From assembly GCF_001544975.2 (NCBI RefSeq), contig NZ_FCOG02000030.1, positions 19,131 to 83,130 on the forward strand: a stretch of DNA of 64,000 nt. The letters run 5' to 3'. A program made the position numbers and the translations under genes. Source of the DNA: Caballeronia arationis (GTDB taxonomy: Bacteria; Pseudomonadota; Gammaproteobacteria; Burkholderiales; Burkholderiaceae). Positions 33,452-41,464 of this stretch are shown here, piece by piece. Below the pieces are notes generated by a model. That model made no database searches, had not been told where the DNA came from, and was given only the letters and a program-made list of their open reading frames with translations. Every line of letters starts with the position of its first letter. Position 1 is the stretch's first letter.

Positions 33452-35194
33452 TCAAACCTCGGCCATCGCCCTCTCGATTTCGATCTTGTAGTCATGGAAC
33501 ATCGCGACCGACTCGCGATGCGCGACGCTCAGCATCGCCGCGTCCGGCAGCCGTTCGACGAGCGTGTTGTAGACGTGAAGCTCGTTGTCCGCATCCAGGG
33601 CGCTGGTGGCTTCGTCGAGAAACACGAAGTCCGGCTTGTGCAGCAGCACGCGCGCGGCGGCCAGCCGCTGCTGCTCGCCCGGCGACATCATCTTCGCCCA
33701 GTGTCCCGACTCTTCCAGCCGGCCGACGTAATCCTCCAGCTTGCAAGCGCGCAGCGCATCGCGCGATTCCTCGTCGCTGAACGTGCCGCCCGGCGACGGA
33801 TAGCTCAACGCTGCCTTCAGCGTGCCGATCGGCAGGTAGCTTTGCTGCGGGATGAACATCATCTTCGCATCGACGGGCGCGTCGATCGTGCCGTCGCCAA
33901 ACGGCCACAGGCCCGCGAGCGCACGCATCAGCGTGCTCTTGCCCGACCCCGACGGCCCGTGCACGAGCCAGCGCGACCCCGGCTCAATCGACACGTCCGC
34001 GACGCGCGCGAGCGGCGTGCCGTTCGGCAGCGCGAGCGAGAGCCCGTCGGTCGTGAGCGCGTCGGCGCTCGTGTAGTGCAGGTTGATGCCGCCGTGCACG
34101 GTCGCGGGCGAGATCGCCTCGCGGAAATGTGTCGAGCGCATCACGCGCTTGAATTCGCGCAGACGATTCACCGTCGCGCGCCATTCGACCAGCGTCGAGT
34201 AACTGTTGATGAACCACGAGAACGAATCGCTGACCGTGCCGAACGCCGAAGAAATCTGCATCAGCACGCCGAACGAGAACGCGCCGGCAAAGTAGCGCGG
34301 CGCTGCGACCATGATCGGGAAGATGATCGCGATCTGCCCGTAGAAACTCAGCACGAAGGTCATGCGCTTCGTGTACTTCATGATCATCCACCAGTTGTCG
34401 CGGATCCGCCCGAAGATGGTCTTCGCGTTGGCTGTTTCGGTCGCGATGCCGTCATAGAACGCGATCTGCTCGGCGTTCTCGCGCACGCGGATCAGGCCGA
34501 AACGGAAATCAGCCTCGACCTTCTGCTGCTGGTAGTTGATCGACACGAGCGGATGGCCGACCTTCTGGATGATGAGCGACCCGAGCACCGCATACAGCGC
34601 CGCGGCCCAGACCATGTAGCCCGGAATCACGAGCGGCGTGCCGAATGCGGTCAGCGTGAGCGCGCCGGCGATCGTCCACAGGATCGTAATGAACGTGACG
34701 AGCGTGACGAGCGTCGAGAGCAGGTCGAGCGAGAGGCTCAACGTGGTGGTGGCGAACGACTGGAGGTCGTCGCTGATCCGCTGGTCGGGGTTGTCGGCGA
34801 GGCGGTCGCGCTCGATCCGGTAAAACGCGCGGTCACCGAGCCATTGTTCCAGATACTTGTTGGTGAGCCACTGGCGCCAGCGGAAGCCGAGCATCTGGCG
34901 CAGATACCGTCCATACACCGCGAGCAGGATGTACGCGAACGCGAGTCCGGTGAAGATCAGCAGCAGGTGCGGGAAATCGTGGACGTTCTTGGTTTGCAGC
35001 GCGTTGTAAAAGTCGGCGTTCCAGCGGTTGAGCCGGACATTGATCCACACGACCGTCATGTTGATCGCGATGATCGCGACCAGCAGTCCCCACGCGATTC
35101 TGCGTTCTTCCGAGATCCAGTAGGGCTTGATCAGGCTCCAGGCCGATACGTTGTCGGCCTCTTGCTGAGCGTTGTCGGGCGTGATGTTGGTCAT
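33452..35194 (-). CDS. ABC exporter, fused permease-ATPase of the YddA/BacA (ABC_membrane_2) family
   Basis: This 580-residue half-transporter has about six transmembrane helices in the first 310 residues with the signature FYNALQTKN and RWRQWLTNKYLEQWL...YRIE regions of the SbmA/BacA-like fold, followed by an ATPase domain with Walker A GPSGSGKST near residues 413-421, signature SPGEQQRLAAARVLL, and Walker B PDFVFLDEATSALD. Family members include BacA of Rhizobium and Rv1819c of Mycobacterium (peptide and vitamin B12 uptake) and the eukaryotic ABCD proteins. The substrate is unknown. It stands alone, divergent from the thiamine operon. Confidence 0.9.
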   Translation of the reverse strand: MTNITPDNAQQEADNVSAWSLIKPYWISEERRIAWGLLVAIIAINMTVVWINVRLNRWNADFYNALQTKNVHDFPHLLLIFTGLAFAYILLAVYGRYLRQMLGFRWRQWLTNKYLEQWLGDRAFYRIERDRLADNPDQRISDDLQSFATTTLSLSLDLLSTLVTLVTFITILWTIAGALTLTAFGTPLVIPGYMVWAAALYAVLGSLIIQKVGHPLVSINYQQQKVEADFRFGLIRVRENAEQIAFYDGIATETANAKTIFGRIRDNWWMIMKYTKRMTFVLSFYGQIAIIFPIMVAAPRYFAGAFSFGVLMQISSAFGTVSDSFSWFINSYSTLVEWRATVNRLREFKRVMRSTHFREAISPATVHGGINLHYTSADALTTDGLSLALPNGTPLARVADVSIEPGSRWLVHGPSGSGKSTLMRALAGLWPFGDGTIDAPVDAKMMFIPQQSYLPIGTLKAALSYPSPGGTFSDEESRDALRACKLEDYVGRLEESGHWAKMMSPGEQQRLAAARVLLHKPDFVFLDEATSALDADNELHVYNTLVERLPDAAMLSVAHRESVAMFHDYKIEIERAMAEV

Positions 35195-35506
35195 GAGCTT
35201 CCTGATGATGAGCCGGCGTCACGGCCGGTTGTAACTCGCGCACGAGGCGGCGCGTGATCGGGCCCGCTGCGAGCGAAACGCCAAAAGCACGGGCCACGCA
35301 GATTGTTTCGGTTTTCCCTTAACTGCGGCTTAATTGAAACCGGCGCGAAACGAACGAGAACCACGCGCGGCACTGCCGACGCCCCGCGCAGGTTTCGCGT
35401 ACAGGTGTTCGCGGCATTGTGCCAGAGTGCCGGATCGCATGAAAAAACACGGGAATCCCCGGTTTGCGGCGGCTTCGCCTTTCATGCTTTAATGAACGTC
35501 GACGAA

Positions 35507-35610
35507 ACAGGGGTGCTTCGCGCGCGTTTCTCGCAACACGGGACGCGCGACGAGGCTGAGAGAAACCCTTTGCACCCGATCCGGGTAATACCGGCGAGGG
35601 AAGTTTCCGG
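35507..35610 (+). promoter_or_regulatory. TPP (THI-box) riboswitch
   Basis: The RNA carries the conserved aptamer order: AGGGGTGC at the start (P1/P2), CTGAGA at 35556-35561, ACCCTTTGCACCCGATC, GGGTAATACC, and GCGAGGGAA near the end. An extra GC-rich P3 helix lies between GGGGTGC and CTGAGA. It senses thiamine pyrophosphate and should repress thiOSGE when TPP is plentiful. Confidence 0.95.
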
Positions 35611-35763
35611 AAAACGCCATCGTTTTTCCAGTTTCTTCCAGCATTCCACCCGCGCTGGGGCCTGGCATTCCGCCGCCCCGCCGGTCTCGCCGCTGATTTC
35701 GTCCTTTGATTGTGCGTCTGCCGCACTCGACGGAAAGCTCGGGACCGATTTCCCCGTTATCCA

Positions 35764-35797
35764 CTTCCTCGCGTGCCGCAGCTCGTCGCTGAGGAGG
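35764..35797 (+). promoter_or_regulatory. Candidate Shine-Dalgarno-sequestering hairpin of the thiO leader
   Basis: CTTCCTC at 35764-35770 followed by GCG can pair with CGC and GAGGAGG at 35787-35797, which is the thiO ribosome site. This would block translation start and is a plausible expression platform for the upstream TPP aptamer. The pairing includes one wobble and one bulge and is inferred by eye. Confidence 0.45.
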
Positions 35798-35806
35798 CGT
35801 CGCATC

Positions 35807-36964
35807 GTGAATATTTTTGTCGACCGGAGTGCAGGCGCGCCGCGGGCCGCGCATCGGCCGGACTTTGCCGTCGTCGGCGGCGGGCTGTGCGGACGGCTCG
35901 TCGCCTGGCAACTGGCAGGCGCCGGACATCGGGTCGCGCTCTACGAACGCGGCGACGCGGCCGGGACGCAGTCGGCGGCGTGGGTCGCGGCGGCAATGCT
36001 CGCGCCGCTCGCGGAAGCGGCGAGCGCCGAGCTGCTGATCACGGAACTCGGCGTGGCGTCGCTCGAACGCTGGCCGGGCCTCATCGCGCAGTTGCCCGAG
36101 CCGGTGTTTTTCCAGCGCAACGGCACGCTCGTCGTCTGGCATGCCAGCGACCGCGCCGAAGCACCGCTTTTCGAGCGCCGCCTGCGCGCGAATGCGCCCG
36201 CCGCGCTTTTCGACGACGGTTTCGTGAAGCTGTCCGGCACGCAGGTTGCGGCAGCGGAGCCGTCGCTCGGGACGCGCTTCGCGCAAGGCTGGCTGCTGCC
36301 GCACGAAGGGCAACTCGACAATCGTCAGGTCCTGTCGGCGCTTGCGGCGGGGCTCGCTGCGCGCGGCGTCGATACGCACTGGAACACCACGCTCGACACG
36401 ATGCCCGACGCGCGTGTCGTGATCGATTGCCGCGGGCTCGGCGGCAAGCCCGCGTGGCCGGCGTTGCGCGGCATCCGCGGCGAGGTCGCGCGCGTGCATG
36501 CGCCGGGGATCGGACTCACGCGGCCGGTGCGCCTTCTGCATCCGCGCTATCCGCTCTACATCGCGCCGAAGGAGAAGGATCTGTACGTGATCGGCGCGAC
36601 GGAAGTGGAGGGCGAGGACATGTCGCCTGTCACCGTGCGCTCCGCGCTGGAACTGCTGAGCGCCGCGTTCGCGGTGCATCCGGGCTTCGGCGAGGCGCGC
36701 ATCCTCGAACTCAACGCCCACTGCCGCCCGACGCTGCCGGACCATCGTCCGGCCATCGTCTGGGACGGGGCGCGGACCTTGCGGGTGAACGGCCTGTACC
36801 GGCACGGCTTCATGATCGCGCCGGAAGTCGCCGATACCGCTGCGCAGTTCGCAGAGGCGCTTCTCGCCGAGGACGTGAGCGCCCCCGATTCCTTCGACGA
36901 CTTCCGCCGCCAGGCGCGCTGGTCCGACCTGCTCCACAGCGAGCACGTGGTGCCCGCACTGTAA
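35807..36964 (+). CDS. thiO: Glycine oxidase ThiO
   Basis: This FAD enzyme oxidises glycine to dehydroglycine (iminoacetate), which ThiG uses to build the thiazole of thiamine. The 385-residue DAO-family protein has an FAD Rossmann motif DFAVVGGGLCGRLVAWQL near residues 19-36 and an FAD-contact C-terminal HCRPTLPDHRPAIVW, NGLYRHGFMIAP. GTG at 35807 was chosen with GAGGAGG 10-16 bases upstream; the frame is open much further upstream through the riboswitch and cannot all be coding. It is the first gene of the TPP-controlled operon and replaces anaerobic ThiH. Confidence 0.92.
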   Translation: MNIFVDRSAGAPRAAHRPDFAVVGGGLCGRLVAWQLAGAGHRVALYERGDAAGTQSAAWVAAAMLAPLAEAASAELLITELGVASLERWPGLIAQLPEPVFFQRNGTLVVWHASDRAEAPLFERRLRANAPAALFDDGFVKLSGTQVAAAEPSLGTRFAQGWLLPHEGQLDNRQVLSALAAGLAARGVDTHWNTTLDTMPDARVVIDCRGLGGKPAWPALRGIRGEVARVHAPGIGLTRPVRLLHPRYPLYIAPKEKDLYVIGATEVEGEDMSPVTVRSALELLSAAFAVHPGFGEARILELNAHCRPTLPDHRPAIVWDGARTLRVNGLYRHGFMIAPEVADTAAQFAEALLAEDVSAPDSFDDFRRQARWSDLLHSEHVVPAL

Positions 36965-36986
36965 ACACATCGACATCGCCATCGCC

Positions 36987-37184
36987 ATGAACATCCACAT
37001 CAATCAGCGGCCGTTCGACCTTCCCGAGTCGGCCACCGTCACCGACGCGCTCGCCGCGTTCGGCGCGAAACCGCCGTTCGCCGTCGCGCTGAACGGCCAG
37101 TTCGTTGCGCGCGCGGAGCACGCATCGAAGGCCCTCAGCACGGGTGACAAGCTCGATGTCGTCGCGCCCGTTGCGGGCGGCTGA
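36987..37184 (+). CDS. thiS: Sulfur carrier protein ThiS
   Basis: This small ubiquitin-like protein of 65 residues is thiocarboxylated at its C-terminal glycine and donates sulfur to the thiazole ring. The C-terminus VVAPVAGG carries the required Gly-Gly. Core residues FAVALNGQFV and GDKLDVV match the family. It lies 22 bp after thiO and 19 bp before thiG. Confidence 0.95.
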   Translation: MNIHINQRPFDLPESATVTDALAAFGAKPPFAVALNGQFVARAEHASKALSTGDKLDVVAPVAGG

Positions 37185-37203
37185 ATCACACAGGATCGGA
37201 ACC

Positions 37204-38022
37204 ATGACCACTACCACCAAAATTACGACCGCCGATGCGCTTGTGCTCTACGGCGAGACGTTCCCGAGTCGCGTGCTGCTCGGCACGTCGCGCTATCCGT
37301 CGCTGCAGTCGCTCTCGGATTCGATCGATGCCGCGAAGCCCGGCATGGTCACGGTCGCGCTGCGCCGCCAGTCGGCGACGGGCGAGGCGGGCTTCTTCGA
37401 CGTGCTGAAGCGCCATGGCGTCGCGCTTTTGCCGAACACGGCTGGCTGCCAGAGCGTCGACGAGGTGCTGAACACGGCGCACATGGCGCGCGAAGTCTTC
37501 GAGACGCCGTGGATCAAGCTCGAACTGATCGGCGACGACTACACGCTGCAGCCCGATCCGATCGGTCTCGTGGAAGCGGCGTCGAAGCTGATCCGCGACG
37601 GCTTCAAGGTGCTGCCGTACTGCACCGAGGATCTCGTGATCGGGCGACGACTGCTCGATGTCGGCTGCGAGGCGCTGATGCCGTGGGGCGCGCCGATCGG
37701 CACCGGCAAAGGCGTGACGAATCCTTACGGCCTGCGCACGCTGCGCGAGCGGCTGCCGGACGTGCCACTCATCGTCGATGCGGGACTCGGCGTGCCGTCG
37801 CATGCGTGCCAGGTGATGGAGTGGGGCTTCGACGGCGTGCTGCTCAACACGGCCGTCTCGCAGGCGACCTTTCCGCCGCAGATGGCGCGCGCGTTCGCGC
37901 TCGGCGTCGAGGCGGGGCGCACCGCGTATCTCGCCGGCCCGATGGCCGAGCGCGACAGCGCGCAGGCGAGCACGCCGGTCGTCGGCATGCCGTTCTGGCA
38001 CCAGGACGGGAGCGCCGCATGA
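37204..38022 (+). CDS. thiG: Thiazole synthase ThiG
   Basis: This TIM-barrel enzyme condenses deoxyxylulose phosphate, dehydroglycine and ThiS-thiocarboxylate into the thiazole phosphate moiety. The 272-residue product has the catalytic lysine in TPWIKLELIG, the GAPIGTGKGVTNPYGLR loop, and the phosphate-binding DAGLGVPSHACQVMEWG. ATG at 37204 was chosen; the open frame upstream overlaps thiS. Its stop overlaps the thiE start (ATGA). Confidence 0.95.
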   Translation: MTTTTKITTADALVLYGETFPSRVLLGTSRYPSLQSLSDSIDAAKPGMVTVALRRQSATGEAGFFDVLKRHGVALLPNTAGCQSVDEVLNTAHMAREVFETPWIKLELIGDDYTLQPDPIGLVEAASKLIRDGFKVLPYCTEDLVIGRRLLDVGCEALMPWGAPIGTGKGVTNPYGLRTLRERLPDVPLIVDAGLGVPSHACQVMEWGFDGVLLNTAVSQATFPPQMARAFALGVEAGRTAYLAGPMAERDSAQASTPVVGMPFWHQDGSAA

Positions 38023-39098
38023 GCCTGCTGAACCGCGAAATCTTCTGGCCGCCGGCGGACGAACTGACCGAAGTCGCCGAGCGCATCCGCTCGCGTCTCG
38101 GCGAGTGGCCGGCGGCGTCGAAGGAATGGCGCATCTGCCTCACCGCGCCTGACGCGCACGGCGCGAACGACCTGATCGTCTTCACGGAACAGCATGGCGC
38201 GGACGTCGATCGTCTGATCGCCGATGGTGCCGCCGTGCTCGAAGCGCATGGCGAGCGGGCGGTTCTGCGGCGAGGCGACGAGCGTTTCGTGCTCGAAGGC
38301 GAACGTTCCGACGACTGGCTCGCGGCGCTCGCCGCGTTCCTCGACTGCGATTTCGAACCGCACGACGCGCTCACGCTCGCGCTCGCGTGGCGCCCGGGCG
38401 ACGAGAACAAGCCGGACGCATGGCCCGTCGATTTCGATACGTTTCCGCGCGTCGGTGATCTACCCGCCGCGCCCGCGACGCCGTTTCCCGAATGCCCGCA
38501 GCGGCTCGGCCTGTATCCGGTGCTGCCGAGCGCGGAATGGGTCGAGCGCGTGCTCGATCTCGGCGTGGTCACGGCACAACTGCGCCGCAAATCCACCGAC
38601 GCCGACGATCTCAAACGCGAAATCGAACGCTCGGTGAGCGCAGGGCGCAGGCATCAGGCGCAGCTATTTATCAACGATCACTGGCGCGAGGCGATCGCGG
38701 CGGGCGCGTATGGCGTCCATTTGGGCCAGGAAGACGTCCAGACGGCCGATCTCGACGCCATCGCGAAGGCCGGCGTGCGGCTCGGCCTCTCGACGCACGG
38801 CTATTACGAAATGCTGCGCGCACTGCATTTCCGGCCGAGCTATCTCGCGCTCGGCGCGGTCTTCCCGACGACGACCAAGGTCATGCCGACCGCGCCGCAA
38901 GGCATCGCGCGGCTGGCACGCTACGTGCGCCTGCTCGACGGCCGCGTGCCGCTCGTGGCGATCGGCGGTGTCAATGGCGACGTGCTGCGCGACGTGCTGG
39001 CAACCGGCGTAGGCAGCGCCGCAGTCGTGCGCGCGGTGACCGAGGCGCAGGACGTCAAGGCCGCGGTTTCTGCGCTGCAGCACGAGTTCGCGCGATAA
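38019..39098 (+). CDS. thiE: Thiamine-phosphate synthase ThiE with an N-terminal extension
   Basis: This enzyme couples HMP-PP and thiazole phosphate to thiamine phosphate. The 359-residue product is much longer than the usual 205-220. Residues from about 165 to the end form the ThiE TIM barrel: GLYPVLPSAEWVERVLDLGV, TAQLRRK, QLFINDHWREAIAAGAYGVHLGQEDV, GLSTHG, GAVFPTTTKV and VAIGGVNGDVLRDV. The first 160 residues are an extra domain that I do not recognise. It includes RICLTAPDAHGANDLIVF, DWLAALAAFLDCDFEPHDALTLALAW and WPVDFDTFPRVGDLP; the last resembles linkers seen in ThiD-ThiE fusions, so a decayed ThiD-like domain is one possibility. It overlaps thiG. Confidence 0.9.
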   Translation: MSLLNREIFWPPADELTEVAERIRSRLGEWPAASKEWRICLTAPDAHGANDLIVFTEQHGADVDRLIADGAAVLEAHGERAVLRRGDERFVLEGERSDDWLAALAAFLDCDFEPHDALTLALAWRPGDENKPDAWPVDFDTFPRVGDLPAAPATPFPECPQRLGLYPVLPSAEWVERVLDLGVVTAQLRRKSTDADDLKREIERSVSAGRRHQAQLFINDHWREAIAAGAYGVHLGQEDVQTADLDAIAKAGVRLGLSTHGYYEMLRALHFRPSYLALGAVFPTTTKVMPTAPQGIARLARYVRLLDGRVPLVAIGGVNGDVLRDVLATGVGSAAVVRAVTEAQDVKAAVSALQHEFAR

Positions 39099-39163
39099 TG
39101 TTGAAAACTCGGAAAAATTCACTAGTCGAAAGGTAGGCCAAGGCATCGTTTACGCACAGGCCC

Positions 39164-39169
39164 TATAAT
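39164..39169 (+). promoter_or_regulatory. Candidate -10 (TATAAT) of the mla operon
   Basis: A perfect TATAAT lies 34 bp before the mlaF start in the 105-bp gap after thiE. No good -35 is spaced correctly, so activator help or an extended form would be needed. A similar CCCTATAATC lies before the ABC-2 pair at 43609. Confidence 0.45.
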
Positions 39170-39203
39170 TCGGCCTCTTTGCGTAAAAGGACTGCCTGCC
39201 CTC

Positions 39204-40019
39204 GTGTCTGCTTCTCCCGAGACCCTGCTAGAGCTTCGCGACGTCGACTTCGGTTACGGCGACCGGCTCGTTTTGTCGAACCTGAACATGCGTTTCGCGC
39301 GTGGCCAGGTAGTCGCGGTCATGGGCGGCTCCGGCTGCGGCAAGACGACCATCCTGCGCCTGATCGGCGGCCTCGTGAAGGCGAACCGGGGCCAGGTGCT
39401 GTTCGGCGGTACGGACGTCGGCCGCGAGACCCGCGAAGGTCTCTACGCGCTGCGCCGCAAGATGGGCATGCTGTTCCAGTTCGGTGCGCTTTTTACCGAT
39501 CAGACGGTCTTCGAAAACGTCGCTTTCCCGCTGCGCGAGCACACGGACCTGCCCGAAGAACTCGTGCGCGATCTCGTGCTGATGAAGCTCAATGCTGTCG
39601 GCCTGCGCGGCGCACGCGATTTGGCACCGTCGGAGATTTCGGGCGGCATGGCGCGCCGCGTGGCGCTCGCCCGAGCGATCGCTCTCGATCCCGAACTCAT
39701 GATGTACGACGAGCCGTTCGCCGGCCTCGACCCGATTTCGCTCGGCATCACCGCGAACCTGATCCGCACGCTGAACAGCGCGCTCGGCGCAACCTCGATT
39801 CTCGTCACGCACGATGTGCCGGAATCGTTCGCCATCGCCGACTACGTGTACTTCATCGCGAACGGCGGCATTCTCGCCGAGGGCACGCCGGCGCAACTGC
39901 GCGCCGCGACGGACCCGTCGGTGCGCCAGTTCATCGACGGCGCGCCCGACGGCCCGTTCAAGTTTCACTACGCCAGTTCGCCGCTCGCGGCGGACTTCGG
40001 TATCGGAGGCAAGGCATGA
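39204..40019 (+). CDS. mlaF: Mla phospholipid transport ATPase MlaF
   Basis: This is the cytoplasmic ATPase of the MlaFEDB complex, which keeps phospholipids out of the outer leaflet of the outer membrane. The 271-residue protein has Walker A GGSGCGKTT, Q-loop MLFQFGALFTD, signature ISGGMARRVALARA, Walker B LMMYDEPFAGLDP and H-loop VTHDVPES. The start is GTG at 39204 with AAGGA about 13 bases upstream. It overlaps mlaE (ATGA). Confidence 0.95.
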   Translation: MSASPETLLELRDVDFGYGDRLVLSNLNMRFARGQVVAVMGGSGCGKTTILRLIGGLVKANRGQVLFGGTDVGRETREGLYALRRKMGMLFQFGALFTDQTVFENVAFPLREHTDLPEELVRDLVLMKLNAVGLRGARDLAPSEISGGMARRVALARAIALDPELMMYDEPFAGLDPISLGITANLIRTLNSALGATSILVTHDVPESFAIADYVYFIANGGILAEGTPAQLRAATDPSVRQFIDGAPDGPFKFHYASSPLAADFGIGGKA

Positions 40020-40783
40020 TCAGCGCGCTCGGACGCTGGGTGCTCGACGGCTTCGGCACCGCCGGTTACGCGACGCGCATGTTCGTGCGCCTCGTGCTCG
40101 AATTCTTCCCGCTGCTGCGCCGTCCGCGTCTTGTCACGAAACAGATTCATTTTGTCGGCAATTATTCGCTGGTGATCATCGCGGTATCGGGCTTGTTCGT
40201 CGGCTTCGTGCTGGGCTTACAGGGCTATTACACGCTCAATCGCTACGGTTCGGAGCAGGCGCTCGGGCTGCTCGTCGCGCTGTCGCTCGTGCGCGAGCTC
40301 GGGCCGGTCGTGACCGCGCTCTTGTTCGCGGGGCGCGCGGGCACGTCGCTCACCGCCGAAATCGGCCTGATGAAAGCCGGCGAGCAACTCACCGCGATGG
40401 AAATGATGGCGGTCGACCCGGTCAAGGTCGTCGTCGCGCCGCGCATGTGGGCCGGGATCGTCTCGATGCCGATCCTCGCCGCGATTTTCTCGGCGGTCGG
40501 CGTGATCGGCGGGTACGTGGTCGGCGTGCTGATGATCGGCGTCGATGCCGGCGCGTTCTGGTCGCAGATGCAGGGCGGCGTGGATGTCTGGCGCGACGTC
40601 GGCAACGGCGTGATCAAGAGCATCGTGTTCGGTTTCGCGGTGACGTTCATCGCGTTGTTTCAGGGCTACGAAGCCAAGCCGACGCCGGAAGGCGTATCGC
40701 GCGCGACGACCAAGACCGTCGTGTACGCATCGCTTGCCGTGCTCGGCCTCGATTTCCTGCTGACGGCACTGATGTTCAGCTAG
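40016..40783 (+). CDS. mlaE: Mla phospholipid transport permease MlaE
   Basis: This inner-membrane permease of 255 residues is the MCE-associated MlaE family member, with five to six helices and conserved LVRELGPVVTALLFAGRAGTSLTAEIG and TAMEMMAVDPV. It forms the membrane core of MlaFEDB. The start overlaps mlaF. It ends 92 bp before mlaD, and that gap holds no gene I can support. Confidence 0.95.
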   Translation: MISALGRWVLDGFGTAGYATRMFVRLVLEFFPLLRRPRLVTKQIHFVGNYSLVIIAVSGLFVGFVLGLQGYYTLNRYGSEQALGLLVALSLVRELGPVVTALLFAGRAGTSLTAEIGLMKAGEQLTAMEMMAVDPVKVVVAPRMWAGIVSMPILAAIFSAVGVIGGYVVGVLMIGVDAGAFWSQMQGGVDVWRDVGNGVIKSIVFGFAVTFIALFQGYEAKPTPEGVSRATTKTVVYASLAVLGLDFLLTALMFS

Positions 40784-40875
40784 GTCACATGTTGAACGGC
40801 GTCCGCGCACAGCGGGCGTTGCGAAGGGCACAGTCCTTCGCCCCGTTCTACGACAAGATTCTCTTTGGATAGACG

Positions 40876-41454
40876 ATGAAAAAGACTGCTCTCGACTTCT
40901 GGGTCGGCCTGTTCGTGGTGCTGGGTTTCGTGGCGCTGCTGTTCCTCGCGCTGAAAGCCGGCAACATGAGCTCGCTTTCCTTCCAGCCGACTTACGCGGT
41001 GAAGCTGAAATTCGACAACATCGGCGGCCTGAAGGCGCGCGCGCCGGTGAAGAGCGCCGGCGTGACGGTCGGCCGGGTCGGCTCGATTGGGTTCGACCGG
41101 AACACGTATCAGGCCGTCGTCACCATCGATATCGACAAGCAATTCGAATTTCCGAAAGATTCGTCGGCGAAGATTCTGACTTCTGGACTGCTCGGCGAGC
41201 AGTACATCGGCCTCGAACCGGGCGGCGATGACCAGATGCTCAAGAACGGCGACACGATTTCCATGACGCAATCGGCAGTGGTGCTCGAAAACCTCATCGG
41301 CCAGTTCCTCTACAACAAGGCGGCGGATTCCGGCGCATCGAAATCGGGCGGCGCTCCCGCTGCGCCGGCGGCGCCGGCCGCACCTGCGCCCGCCTTTCCG
41401 GGCGCGGCGAGCGCGATGGGTTCGACGGGCGCCTCGGGCGCGTCAGGTCAATAA
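40876..41454 (+). CDS. mlaD: Mla system MCE protein MlaD
   Basis: This inner-membrane-anchored periplasmic MCE protein forms a hexameric ring that channels phospholipid. The 192-residue product has an N-terminal anchor (DFWVGLFVVLGFVALLFLAL), one MCE domain (FDNIGGLKARAPVKSAGVTVGRV, LTSGLLGEQYIGL), and an unusual C-terminal Ala/Pro/Gly-rich tail of about 40 residues beginning near residue 150. The tail is low complexity and probably disordered. Confidence 0.94.
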   Translation: MKKTALDFWVGLFVVLGFVALLFLALKAGNMSSLSFQPTYAVKLKFDNIGGLKARAPVKSAGVTVGRVGSIGFDRNTYQAVVTIDIDKQFEFPKDSSAKILTSGLLGEQYIGLEPGGDDQMLKNGDTISMTQSAVVLENLIGQFLYNKAADSGASKSGGAPAAPAAPAAPAPAFPGAASAMGSTGASGASGQ

Positions 41455-41464
41455 GGAGAAGGGC

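Larger units (their letters stand above)
35195..35806. promoter_or_regulatory. 612-bp divergent control region between the ABC exporter and thiO
   Basis: This gap holds the promoter of the minus-strand ABC exporter on the left, the promoter and TPP riboswitch of the thi operon (35507-35610), and about 195 bp of leader before the thiO start. I cannot point to clear -35/-10 hexamers. No open frame within it resembles a gene: the frame upstream of thiO continues through the riboswitch and is not credible coding. Confidence 0.7.
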
